This document shows, piece after piece, positions 8,354 to 16,163 of a DNA stretch of 64,000 bases. A program made the translations under genes and the position numbers. Below the pieces are notes generated by a model, which saw only the letters and a program-made list of their open reading frames with translations, had not been told where the DNA came from and searched no databases. How positions within the stretch are numbered: position 1 is the first letter of the stretch; each line of letters starts with the position of its first letter. Origin of the DNA: Streptomyces shenzhenensis (lineage in GTDB: Bacteria; Actinomycetota; Actinomycetes; Streptomycetales; Streptomycetaceae); contig NZ_JAJONF010000009.1 in assembly GCF_021462265.1 (NCBI RefSeq), positions 124,001 through 188,000 on the forward strand, in the 5' to 3' direction.

Positions 8354-9835
8354 GTGTCGTTTCTGTTTCCGGCCCTGGTGGGCGGTCCGGGCGAGCGCAG
8401 CGGGACGGGGGTCGCCCCGGACGAGGTCCGGGGGAGGGTCGCCCTGCGGTTCGGCACGCGGTCGTTGACCTACGGGCAGCTCGCCGCCGCGGCCGGCGCC
8501 CTGGCCCCGCGGATCGGGGACGCCGAGCGGGTCGCGGTGTGGGCGACCCCGGACCTGGAGACGGCCGTCGCCGTCGTCGGCACCCTGCTCGCCGGCCGGG
8601 CGGCGGTACCGCTCAACCCGAAGTCGGGCGACCGGGAACTCGCGCACATCCTCGCGGACAGCGCACCGGCCGCCGTGCTGGCCGCGCCCGGCGCCGAGCT
8701 CCCGGCCGGGCTCGCCGGCCTGCCGCGGATCGACGTCGACGCGCAGGCCGTGGGCCCGCTGCCCGAGGACCGCGCCGCCGAGTCCGACCCGGCGCTCGTC
8801 GTCTACACCTCCGGCACCACCGGCCCGCCCAAGGGCGCCGTCATCCCGCGCCGGGCGCTGGCCGCGACGCTGGACGCGCTGGCCGACGCCTGGCAGTGGA
8901 CCGGGCAGGACGTCCTCGTCCACGGACTCCCGCTCTTCCATGTGCACGGGCTCGTGCTGGGCGTCCTCGGGCCGCTGCGGCGCGGCGGCGCCGTCCGGCA
9001 CCTCGGGCGGTTCGACACCGCCGGGGTCGCCCGCGAGCTGAACGACGGCGCGACCATGTTCTTCGGCGTCCCGACCATGTACCACCGCATCGCCGAGGCG
9101 CTGCCCGGCGACCCGGACCTGGCGAAGGCGCTCGGGCGGGCCCGGCTGCTGGTCTCCGGCTCGGCCGCGCTGCCCGTCCACGACCACGAGCGGATCGCGG
9201 CCGCGACCGGACGGCGGGTCATCGAGCGGTACGGCATGACGGAGACCCTGATGAACACCAGTGTGCGCGCGGACGGGCAGGCCCGGGCGGGGACCGTGGG
9301 CGTGCCGCTGCCCGGGGTGGAGCTGCGGCTGGTGGAGGAGGACGGGACGGCGATCGCGCGGTACGACGGGGAGACCGTCGGGGAGATCCAGGTGCGCGGC
9401 CCGAACCTGTTCACCGAGTACCTCAACCGGCCGGACGCCACCGCCGCCGCCTTCACCGCCGACGGCTGGTTCCGCACCGGTGACATGGCGGTGCGCGAGC
9501 CGGACGGCTATGTGCGGATCGTCGGGCGCAAGGCCACCGACCTGATCAAGAGCGGGGGTTACAAGATCGGCGCCGGGGAGATCGAGAACGCGCTGCTGGA
9601 ACATCCGGGGGTGCGGGAGGCCGCCGTCACCGGGGAGCCGGACGCGGACCTGGGCGAGCGGATCGTCGCCTGGATCGTCCCGGCCGACCCGCAGTCGCCG
9701 CCGCCCGCCGAGGAGTTGGCGGACCATGTCGCCGGACGGCTCGCCCCGCACAAGCGCCCCCGCGTCGTCCACTACCTGGACGCCCTCCCCCGCAACGACA
9801 TGGGGAAGATCATGAAGCGGGCCCTCGGTGCCTGA
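8354..9835 (+). CDS. matB: Malonyl-CoA synthetase MatB
   Basis: This 493-aa acyl-activating enzyme is very close, from memory, to the crystallised S. coelicolor MatB (SCO2444). It joins malonate or methylmalonate to CoA using ATP, via an acyl-adenylate. Visible motifs are the P-loop VVYTSGTTGPPKGAVIPRR (~residue 140), YGMTETLMNTSVR (A5), GWFRTGDMAV (A7), GRKATDLIKSGGYKIGAGEI (A8) and the catalytic-lysine end MGKIMKRAL (A10). The GTG at 8354 has GAGGAG upstream. The stop overlaps the next gene's GTG by 8 bases. It likely makes extender units for fatty-acid or polyketide synthesis from scavenged malonate. Confidence 0.93.
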   Translation: MSFLFPALVGGPGERSGTGVAPDEVRGRVALRFGTRSLTYGQLAAAAGALAPRIGDAERVAVWATPDLETAVAVVGTLLAGRAAVPLNPKSGDRELAHILADSAPAAVLAAPGAELPAGLAGLPRIDVDAQAVGPLPEDRAAESDPALVVYTSGTTGPPKGAVIPRRALAATLDALADAWQWTGQDVLVHGLPLFHVHGLVLGVLGPLRRGGAVRHLGRFDTAGVARELNDGATMFFGVPTMYHRIAEALPGDPDLAKALGRARLLVSGSAALPVHDHERIAAATGRRVIERYGMTETLMNTSVRADGQARAGTVGVPLPGVELRLVEEDGTAIARYDGETVGEIQVRGPNLFTEYLNRPDATAAAFTADGWFRTGDMAVREPDGYVRIVGRKATDLIKSGGYKIGAGEIENALLEHPGVREAAVTGEPDADLGERIVAWIVPADPQSPPPAEELADHVAGRLAPHKRPRVVHYLDALPRNDMGKIMKRALGA

Positions 9836-11183
9836 GCCGGCGCCCGAGCGGCTCTCCGCCCGCCAGGTCCTCGGCCTCGTCACCGACCCCGGCACCTTCG
9901 CCGAACTCCCGCACCCGGCACGGCGGTCGCCGCCCGACGGCCCGCTCGCCTGGCAGGGGTACGAGGCCTCGCGCGCCCGCGCCGCCGGGCGCACCGGCGA
10001 GGAGGAGTCCGTCGTCGTCGGCACCGCGCGCGTCGAGGGCACGACGGCGGTGCTGATCGCGTTCGAGTTCGGCTTCCTCGGCGGCTCGCTGGGCGAGCGG
10101 ACCGGGGACCGGCTGGAGGCGGCTCACGTCCATGCCCGCGCGCACCGGCTGCCGGTCGTGCCGCTGGTCGCCACCGGCGGCAGCCGGATGCAGGAGGGCA
10201 TGCTCGCCCTGTCCCAGCTCCAGCGCGTGGCCCGCCAGTCGGCGCTCACCCGGGAGGCGGGACTGGCGCAGATCGCGGTCCTGCGCGACCCGACGACCGG
10301 CGGCGGCTGGGCCACCCTCGGCGCCGGCGCCGACGTGATCCTGGCCCTGCCCGGCGCCCAGGTCGGCTTCGCCGGCTCCCGGGTCCGCCCGCCGGACGCC
10401 GACCCGGCCGCGTACACGTCCGAGGCGCAGTTCACGGCGGGGTCGGTGGACGCACTGGTGCCCACGAGCGAGCTCAAGAGCCGGCTCGGGCTGTGGCTGC
10501 GGCTGCTGACCTCCCCGGCCGCGACCCCCGCCGACCCGCCGGCCGCCCTCGGCGGCACCGGCCTGCCGGCCACCGGCGGGGAGGCCGTCCGGCGCGCCCG
10601 GTCCCCGCAACGCCCGCGCGCCCAGGCCTACTTGGACGCCTACTTCACCCGCCGGGTCGCCCTCGTCGGCGACCGGTGCGGCGGCGCGGATCCGGACGGG
10701 ATGCTGTGCGGGTTCGGCGAGCGGGACGGCCGTACCGTCGCCTTCGCCGCGCAGACCGGCACGGCGACCCGGCCCGCCGGGTACCGGACCGCCGCGCGCC
10801 TGATACGGCTCGCGGACCGGCTCGACATCCCGGTGCTAACCCTCGTCGACACCCCGGGCGCCGCCAATGACGCGGACGCGGAACGGCAGGGGGCGGGCGC
10901 GGCGATCGCAGAGCTGTTCGGGGAGGTGGCGGCGGCCCGGATGCCGATCACCACCCTCGTCATCGGGGAGGGCGGCTCGGGCGGGGCGCTGGCGCTGGCC
11001 GCGCCCGGCAACACCTGGGCCACCCCGGACAGTTACTTCTCCGTCATCGCCCCGGAACTGGCGGCGGCGATCCTGAAACGGCCCCCGGAGGAGGTCGAGC
11101 CCACCGCCGACCAGTTGCGCATACGGCCCCAGGACCTGGTGGAGCTGGGAGTGATCCGGGGCATCGTGACGCCCTTGAGCTGA
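9828..11183 (+). CDS. Acyl-CoA carboxyltransferase (fused beta/alpha type)
   Basis: This 451-aa protein has two crotonase-like halves, as in carboxyltransferases. The first half contains GFLGGSLGERTGDRLEAAHV, RLPVVPLVATGGSRMQEGML and a GGGWATLGAGADV region. The second has VDTPGAANDADAE and VIGEGGSGGALAL with oxyanion-hole glycines. It resembles acetyl- or methylmalonyl-CoA carboxyltransferase beta and alpha subunits joined in one chain. Coupling to matB by an 8-base overlap suggests a shared malonyl-CoA role, either supply or decarboxylation. No biotin carrier or biotin carboxylase gene is adjacent, so which reaction it performs is open. Confidence 0.8.
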   Translation: MPEPAPERLSARQVLGLVTDPGTFAELPHPARRSPPDGPLAWQGYEASRARAAGRTGEEESVVVGTARVEGTTAVLIAFEFGFLGGSLGERTGDRLEAAHVHARAHRLPVVPLVATGGSRMQEGMLALSQLQRVARQSALTREAGLAQIAVLRDPTTGGGWATLGAGADVILALPGAQVGFAGSRVRPPDADPAAYTSEAQFTAGSVDALVPTSELKSRLGLWLRLLTSPAATPADPPAALGGTGLPATGGEAVRRARSPQRPRAQAYLDAYFTRRVALVGDRCGGADPDGMLCGFGERDGRTVAFAAQTGTATRPAGYRTAARLIRLADRLDIPVLTLVDTPGAANDADAERQGAGAAIAELFGEVAAARMPITTLVIGEGGSGGALALAAPGNTWATPDSYFSVIAPELAAAILKRPPEEVEPTADQLRIRPQDLVELGVIRGIVTPLS

Positions 11184-11462
11184 CATCCCGGTGCGACGGG
11201 GACGTACGCCAGCGTGGGGAACGGCGCCACAGAATCCTCAAATTATTATCCGATTCACTTCCTATGATTCTTCTGCCGTTTTTCACTCCTTTCCCCGTGC
11301 GTCTTCCGCTCGCTTCACTTGCGGTATCAGGTAGCGGGGCCGCACCTCGCCACATGCGGACGGCCTTCTCCATCCGTGCTCCGCGGCAAGGGAGTCGGAG
11401 CCGACCGGCCTGCCTTCGGCGAGTGGGATCCCCGCCTTGAGATCACCGCTCAAGGAGACCCC
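11184..11462 (+). promoter_or_regulatory. Leader region with an A/T-rich patch
   Basis: This 279-base gap precedes the TIG-repeat gene. Bases ~11232-11290 are unusually A/T-rich for this genome (for example CTCAAATTATTATCCGATTC) and may mark the promoter. AAGGAG at 11452-11457 is a good ribosome site for the ATG at 11463. I could not settle on one convincing -35/-10 pair. Confidence 0.4.
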
Positions 11463-13769
11463 ATGGCACCACCGACGATTTCCGTCATCGCTCCCTCCAC
11501 GGCATCCCCCGGCACCACCGTCCAGATCGTCGGTTCCGGTCTCGCGGGTGCCACCGCCGTGAAGTTCGGCTCCACCGACGCCACCAGCTTCACCGTGATC
11601 GGCGGCACGGTGATCCGCGCCGTCGTCCCTCCCGGTACCGGCACGGTCCTGGTCACCGTCGTGACACCCGGTGGCACCAGCAACGGCCGCGCGTTCACCT
11701 ACGCGACGACAGCGCCGGCCATCGCGAGCATCGCCCCGACGTCCGGACCGGCTGCGGGCGGCAACACCGTCCAGCTCACCGGCTCCGGTTTCACCGGCGC
11801 CACCGCCGTGAAGTTCGGCTCCACCGACGCCACCAGCTTCACCGTGATCGGCGGCACGGTGATCCGCGCCGTCGCGCCTGCCGGTACCGGCACGGTCCTG
11901 GTCACCGTCGTGACACCCGGCGGCACCAGCAACGGCGTCGCCTACACGTACGCCGGATCGACGACAGGCGGGACCATCGCATCCGTCGTCCCGACGTCCG
12001 GGCCGAGCACGGGCGGCAACACCGTCCAGATCGCCGGCTCCGGTCTCACCGGCGCCACCGCCGTGAAGTTCGGCTCCACCGACGCCACCAGCTTCACCGT
12101 GACCAGCGACTCGACGATCCGCGCCGTCGCCCCTCCCGGTACCGGCACGGTCCTGGTCACCGTCGTGACACCCGGCGGCACCAGCAACGGCGTCGCCTAC
12201 ACGTACACGACGGTACGACCGACCCTCACGAACATCGTCCCGTCGTCCGGGGCGAGTACGGGCGGCAACACCGTCCAGCTGTCCGGCTCCGGTCTCACCG
12301 GCGCCACCGCCGTGAAATTCGGCTCCACCGACGCCACCAGCTTCACCGTGACCAGCGACTCGACGATCCGCGCCGTCGTCCCCGCCGGTACCGGCACGGT
12401 CCTGGTCACCGTCGTGACGCCGGCCGGCACCAGCAACGGCGTCGCCTACACGTACGCCCCCGCGCCGACGACCACGACCCTGACCGATCTCCCGGATCCG
12501 TCAGTGGTGGGCGAGCCGGTGACGTTCACGGCCACCGTCGCGCCGGTTCCCCCCGCCACGGGGGTGCCGACCGGCACCGTGGTCTTCGCGTTCGGTGACG
12601 GCAGCACGGCCGCTGTCGCCCTCTCCGGCGGAGTGGCGACCACGACGCACACCTACACCACGGCCACCGGCTCGCCGATCCCGATCAGCGCGACGTACGC
12701 GCCGGACACGAACGTCTTCGCCGGTTCGACGTCGCCGGCGGCCACCCACACCGTGAACATCAGCTGGTCGGCGCTGGTCGACCAGACGGTCCCCGCCACC
12801 GGCACGTTCAGCCTCCGGGGCGTCGCGGTCGCGAGTGACGGCACAGCCGTCTACACCACCTGGCTCCAGTCGAGTCCGACGAACAGGCAGATCCGGAAGT
12901 ACTCCACGGCCGCTCCGGACACCCTGCTGGCCTCGTTCGTCCTTCCGGCGAGCAGCGTCGATCCGGTCAACTGTCCCGCCGGACGCGAGCAGGCCAAGTC
13001 GATCGCGACCGACGACCGGGGCTACGTCTACATCGGCTCAGGTGACCGCGACATCGCCTGCGGCGGCCCGGGAGACGTCGACCGGCCCTACGTCCTCGCC
13101 CTGGACAGCTCGCTGACGCCCGTCAGCGGGAAGGTGCAGACCTCCGACGCCGCCACCAAGGACAGGCGCATCGGCGGCGCCGCCGTCCGCAAGAGCGGCA
13201 GCACGTACTACCTCTACATCTCGCGCGAGAGCTCGAGCGGGAGCGGCGCGGCGTACATCCAGCGGTTCGACGTGACCGATCCCGCCAACCCGGTGCTCGA
13301 CACCACCTTCAACGGCACGGGCACGTTCAACCTCGCCGACCTTCCGGGATTCAGCACGGCCGGGGCCCCACGCGGGCTGACGGTCGCCCCCGACGGCACC
13401 ATCTACCTCGCCAGCACGGACACGGCGAACTTCACCAACGGGACGGTCTACAGGATCGCGAGCGATCTCGCCTCGGCCACCTCCGTCACGGTGCTCGGAG
13501 CGATGGACGTCGCCCTGCGCGGCGGCAGGGTGTACGCGACGCAGTACCTCGCCGACAACTCGGCGATCGCGGTGCTGGACGCCACGACCCTGGCGCCGCT
13601 CGACACGATCACGATCCCCGCCTTCCCCCACCCGAACACCGCCCTCGACACCGGCTACTCGGGCATCGACATCGCGAGCAACGGAATGATCTACCTGGCG
13701 GACCAGATCTACGCGAACGTCGCCGGCCAGGAAAGCGACCGCCTCCTCGTCTCGACGCCGCTGCCGTAG
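11463..13769 (+). CDS. IPT/TIG-repeat protein with beta-propeller
   Basis: This 768-aa protein has four tandem IPT/TIG immunoglobulin-like domains of ~83 residues (residues ~3-325). Each carries a GxTVQIxGSGLxGATAVKFGS core and ends TVVTPGGTSNG. An Ig-like Big_3-type domain follows (~330-435, TTTTLTDLPDPSVVGEPVTF). The C-terminal ~330 residues have NHL/propeller-like blades (VAVASDGTAVYTTWL, GLTVAPDGTIYLASTDT, GIDIASNGMIYLADQI). Start at ATG 11463 is supported by AAGGAG. No signal peptide or anchor is visible, which is odd for an adhesin-like chain. The role is probably surface or extracellular binding, but export is unexplained. Confidence 0.8.
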   Translation: MAPPTISVIAPSTASPGTTVQIVGSGLAGATAVKFGSTDATSFTVIGGTVIRAVVPPGTGTVLVTVVTPGGTSNGRAFTYATTAPAIASIAPTSGPAAGGNTVQLTGSGFTGATAVKFGSTDATSFTVIGGTVIRAVAPAGTGTVLVTVVTPGGTSNGVAYTYAGSTTGGTIASVVPTSGPSTGGNTVQIAGSGLTGATAVKFGSTDATSFTVTSDSTIRAVAPPGTGTVLVTVVTPGGTSNGVAYTYTTVRPTLTNIVPSSGASTGGNTVQLSGSGLTGATAVKFGSTDATSFTVTSDSTIRAVVPAGTGTVLVTVVTPAGTSNGVAYTYAPAPTTTTLTDLPDPSVVGEPVTFTATVAPVPPATGVPTGTVVFAFGDGSTAAVALSGGVATTTHTYTTATGSPIPISATYAPDTNVFAGSTSPAATHTVNISWSALVDQTVPATGTFSLRGVAVASDGTAVYTTWLQSSPTNRQIRKYSTAAPDTLLASFVLPASSVDPVNCPAGREQAKSIATDDRGYVYIGSGDRDIACGGPGDVDRPYVLALDSSLTPVSGKVQTSDAATKDRRIGGAAVRKSGSTYYLYISRESSSGSGAAYIQRFDVTDPANPVLDTTFNGTGTFNLADLPGFSTAGAPRGLTVAPDGTIYLASTDTANFTNGTVYRIASDLASATSVTVLGAMDVALRGGRVYATQYLADNSAIAVLDATTLAPLDTITIPAFPHPNTALDTGYSGIDIASNGMIYLADQIYANVAGQESDRLLVSTPLP
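11551..12440 (+). repeat. Four near-identical TIG-coding repeats
   Basis: The repeat core beginning CCACCGCCGTGAA occurs at 11551, 11800, 12055 and 12304, giving spacings of 249, 255 and 249 bases. Identity across the copies is almost complete over more than 50 bases at DNA level, silent positions included. This implies recent tandem duplication or gene conversion, so copy number probably varies between strains. Confidence 0.9.
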
Positions 13770-13805
13770 CCCGAGCCGCGGCGTCGGCCGTCGGCCAGGC
13801 CACAC

Positions 13806-13902
13806 CGGGGTGCGTTTCCTCTGACGTGACCATCGTTCCCGCCAGGCACGATGGAGCAGATCCGCAGGTACATGGCGGTCACGCGGAAGGAAACGCACCC
13901 CG
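13806..13902. repeat. 97-base cruciform-like palindrome
   Basis: The outer arms CGGGGTGCGTTTCCT (13806-13820) and AGGAAACGCACCCCG (13888-13902) are perfectly complementary over 15 bases. Inside them CGTGACC pairs with GGTCACG, and an inner stem CCATCGT/ACGATGG closes a loop of about 11 bases. It sits 36 bases after the TIG gene stop. It could be a strong terminator or a MITE-like palindromic insertion. No U-tract follows, so the terminator reading rests on stem strength alone. Confidence 0.75.
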
Positions 13903-14148
13903 CGGGCATCCCACGGCCGGGCCCGGACCGGAAGAACTCCGATGGCCGCACAACCCGCCGCGCTCCAGCCGCCCGGGAATCTTCCCAGGTCAGGCAGTAA
14001 ACCCCGGCCGGAGTACGAGCACCCTCCCCGGTCAGGCACCCCCCGCCCGGCCCCCTCCCGCAGGCGCGCCGGACGTATCACCCGGAGGATGCGTAAGAAG
14101 CCGTCACCGCCGCCGATGCCACGGCCCGCGCACTCGGGAGGATCTGCC
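13903..14148 (+). other. Upstream region of the MreB-like gene
   Basis: No separate gene is seen here. The downstream frame stays open from 13942 but encodes only Pro/Arg-rich sequence before the recognisable protein. GGGAGG at 14136-14141 precedes the GTG at 14149, which fixes the preferred start. I found no clear promoter hexamers. Confidence 0.5.
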
Positions 14149-15186
14149 GTGACCGTCAGTCTGGAGCAGTTGCGCCGCTGCCATTTCGCCGTCGACCTCG
14201 GGGCCTCCCGCACCCGGGTGTACGTGAAGGGCATGGGCCTGGTCGTCGACCAGCCTTCCGTCGCCGCCGAGAACACGCGTTCGGGAGCCCTGATCGCCGT
14301 CGGCGAGTTCGCGGAGCAGATGACGGGCCGTACCCCCGACTACATCCGCGTCGTGCGCCCCGTCTCCGGCGGCACGGTCGTCGACATCGAGATGGCCCAG
14401 CGCATGCTGCGCCACCTGCTCGGCGACAAGATCCGCCGTTCGCTGCGCCGCAGGGCCCGGCTGCGGGGGGCGGCCTGCACCCCGCACGACGCCGACCCGC
14501 TGGCCCAGCGGGCGACCATCGAGACGCTGGTGGGGCTGGGCGCGCGGCGGGTGGAGCTGGTCGACACGCTGATCGCGGCGGCGGTGGGCTGCGGGCTGCC
14601 GGTCGAGCGGCCGGAGGCGAGCATGATCCTCGTCTGCGGGGCCGCCACCACCCAGGTCGCCGTGCTGTCGCTGGGGTCGATCGTGTGCGCCGAACGGCTG
14701 CCCGTCGGGGGCGAGGCCGTGGACCACGCGATCGTGCAGCACCTGCGGCATGAACACGAACTGATGCTGCCGAGCCAGGCGGTACGGCCCCTGCAGCTGG
14801 CCCTGGACGGAAACGGCCTCACCCCGCACGGCCCCGCCTCCACCGAGATCCACGGGCGGGACGTGGCCACCGGGCGCGCCCGCAGCGTGCGCGTCGACAC
14901 CGCCGCCGTACGGGAGGCCATCCAGGCGCCCCTCATGTCCGTCCTCGACGGAATCGGCAAGGTGCTGCGGGAGTGCCCGCCCGACCTGGTCGCCGATCTC
15001 GCCGACCGCGGGATCACGATGGTCGGCGGGTCGGCGCTGCTCCCCGGCTTCGACCAGTTGCTGCGGCAGGCCACCGGGATGCCGGTGCACATCGCGGAGC
15101 GGCCGGACGTGTGCGCGGTGCAGGGCATGGGGGCGATGCTGGAGGGCCGGATCGAGCCGCTGGTCCTGGGTCCGCTGGCCGCCTGA
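14149..15186 (+). CDS. Short MreB/Mbl-like actin homologue
   Basis: This 345-aa actin-fold protein shows the MreB order: phosphate-1 AVDLGASRTRVYVKGMGLVV, PVSGGTVVDIEMAQRMLRHL, the connect/phosphate-2 region EASMILVCGAATTQVAVLSL, and adenosine motif ITMVGGSALLPGFDQLL. The N-terminal DxGTxxT motif reads DLGASRT, so one nucleotide-contact position differs. Streptomycetes have MreB, Mbl and a third, shorter MreB-like protein (SCO6166 in S. coelicolor), and this fits the third. It stands alone, without mreC/mreD. Known roles of the group are in spore-wall integrity; the role of this one is inferred. Confidence 0.8.
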   Translation: MTVSLEQLRRCHFAVDLGASRTRVYVKGMGLVVDQPSVAAENTRSGALIAVGEFAEQMTGRTPDYIRVVRPVSGGTVVDIEMAQRMLRHLLGDKIRRSLRRRARLRGAACTPHDADPLAQRATIETLVGLGARRVELVDTLIAAAVGCGLPVERPEASMILVCGAATTQVAVLSLGSIVCAERLPVGGEAVDHAIVQHLRHEHELMLPSQAVRPLQLALDGNGLTPHGPASTEIHGRDVATGRARSVRVDTAAVREAIQAPLMSVLDGIGKVLRECPPDLVADLADRGITMVGGSALLPGFDQLLRQATGMPVHIAERPDVCAVQGMGAMLEGRIEPLVLGPLAA

Positions 15187-15296
15187 CCCCGCCCCCACCG
15201 GCCGGCCGGCACCGGTGTGAGCCGATGCGCCCCCTGCGCTCCTTGTCGACCCTCGGTTAGGCTGGACTCACCGAAGGTGACGGGAGGGGACGTTCC

Positions 15297-15839
15297 GTGA
15301 CAGCCGACATCACCGTGTTCGCCGAGAGCCCCGCCGAGGCGGCGGTCCCCCGCCTCGCCGTCACCCGGGTCGGCGTGACCGGACACCGGGCGATCCCCCC
15401 GTCCGTCCTGCCGTACGTCCGCTCCGCCCTGCGCGACCGGTTCAGCCGCACCGACGTGGAGCTGGAGGCCCTCAGCTGCCTCGCCGCCGGCGCCGACCAG
15501 CTGTTCGCGGACATCGCCCTGGCCCACGGCGTCCCGCTGACGGCCGTGATCCCCGGCATGGACTACGAGGCCCACCTCGGCGACGAGGAGGCCCGGAGCA
15601 CGTACCGCAGGCTCCTGGGGTCCTGTACGACCCGCGTCGACCTGCCCCGCCAGCCGACGCACGAGCAGGCCTACTTCGCCGCGGGCCGCTGGATCGTGGA
15701 CCACTGCGACCACCTGGTCGCCGTATGGGACGGCCGTCCGGCGCGCGGCATGGGCGGCACCGGCGACGTGGTGGCCTACGCGCGGCACAGCGGGGTGCCG
15801 GTGACGGTGCTGTGGCAGGCGGGGGTGCGGCGGGACTGA
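15297..15839 (+). CDS. SLOG-domain-like protein
   Basis: This 180-aa protein starts at GTG 15297 with a GGGAGGGG site. It has a Rossmann-like beginning, VTRVGVTGHRAIPPSVLPYV, then LSCLAAGADQLFADIALAHG and VAVWDGRPARGMGGTGDVVA. The GVTGHR, LAxGADxLFA and GGTGDVVAYA elements are those of the SLOG (SMF/DprA-LOG) superfamily, which binds nucleotides or nucleotide-derived ligands. In conflict systems SLOG proteins often act with SLATT membrane effectors. A SLATT/DUF4231 gene lies 1.85 kb away beyond the TnpB unit, which may or may not be a functional link. Confidence 0.65.
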   Translation: MTADITVFAESPAEAAVPRLAVTRVGVTGHRAIPPSVLPYVRSALRDRFSRTDVELEALSCLAAGADQLFADIALAHGVPLTAVIPGMDYEAHLGDEEARSTYRRLLGSCTTRVDLPRQPTHEQAYFAAGRWIVDHCDHLVAVWDGRPARGMGGTGDVVAYARHSGVPVTVLWQAGVRRD

Positions 15840-15910
15840 CGTCCAGCCGCCGGTCCCGGCGGGGCCGTGAAGGGGTTCGCAACTGCTCCGACTTCCGTAC
15901 TCGTCTGCCG

Positions 15911-16114
15911 TCATTCATCGCCTTTCCTCTCGCGTGCCGGGTGCTTGATGCGCCAGGCGGCCAACTCGGCGGTGGGCCACAGCAGGGTGCGACCGATCTT
16001 GCGGGGCTGGGGAAAGTCGGGGGTGTTGCGGTGGTGGTTGTAGAGGGTGCGCCATGCGATGCCGAGGCGGGCGCAGGCTTCTTCGCTGGTGATCCATCCT
16101 TCGAGGTCGCTCAT
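15911..16114 (-). CDS. Small HTH (AlpA/excisionase-like) protein
   Basis: This 67-aa protein is a MerR/AlpA-type winged helix: WITSEEACARLGIAWRTLYN, then a basic wing PQPRKIGRTLLWPTAELAAW. It is divergent from the tnpB gene with ~50 bases between starts. The ATG at 16114 is preferred because a TACAGT -10 ends 7 bases upstream, giving a leaderless transcript; an in-frame ATG at 16132 is possible, but neither has a ribosome site. Likely it regulates itself and tnpB through the palindrome at 16127-16141. It could instead be a DNA-directing accessory of the element. Confidence 0.7.
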   Translation of the reverse strand: MSDLEGWITSEEACARLGIAWRTLYNHHRNTPDFPQPRKIGRTLLWPTAELAAWRIKHPARERKGDE

Positions 16115-16121
16115 GCGGTAA

Positions 16122-16146
16122 ACTGTAGTCACTCACTGACTAAAAT
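16122..16146. promoter_or_regulatory. Shared operator between HTH and tnpB
   Basis: The dyad AGTCA-CTCAC-TGACT (16127-16141) is flanked by two outward-facing -10-like boxes: TACAGT on the minus strand (16122-16127) and TAAAAT on the plus strand (16141-16146). A protein bound to the dyad would sit where both -35 regions should be. No consensus -35 is visible for either gene, so activation or repression are both possible. Confidence 0.55.
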
Positions 16147-16163
16147 GAGAGGGGGTGTCCAGT

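Noticed and set aside
11551..12440. Regular repeats as a possible CRISPR array
   Set aside because: The ~250-base units are in frame and encode TIG domains; there are no short repeats with unique spacers.
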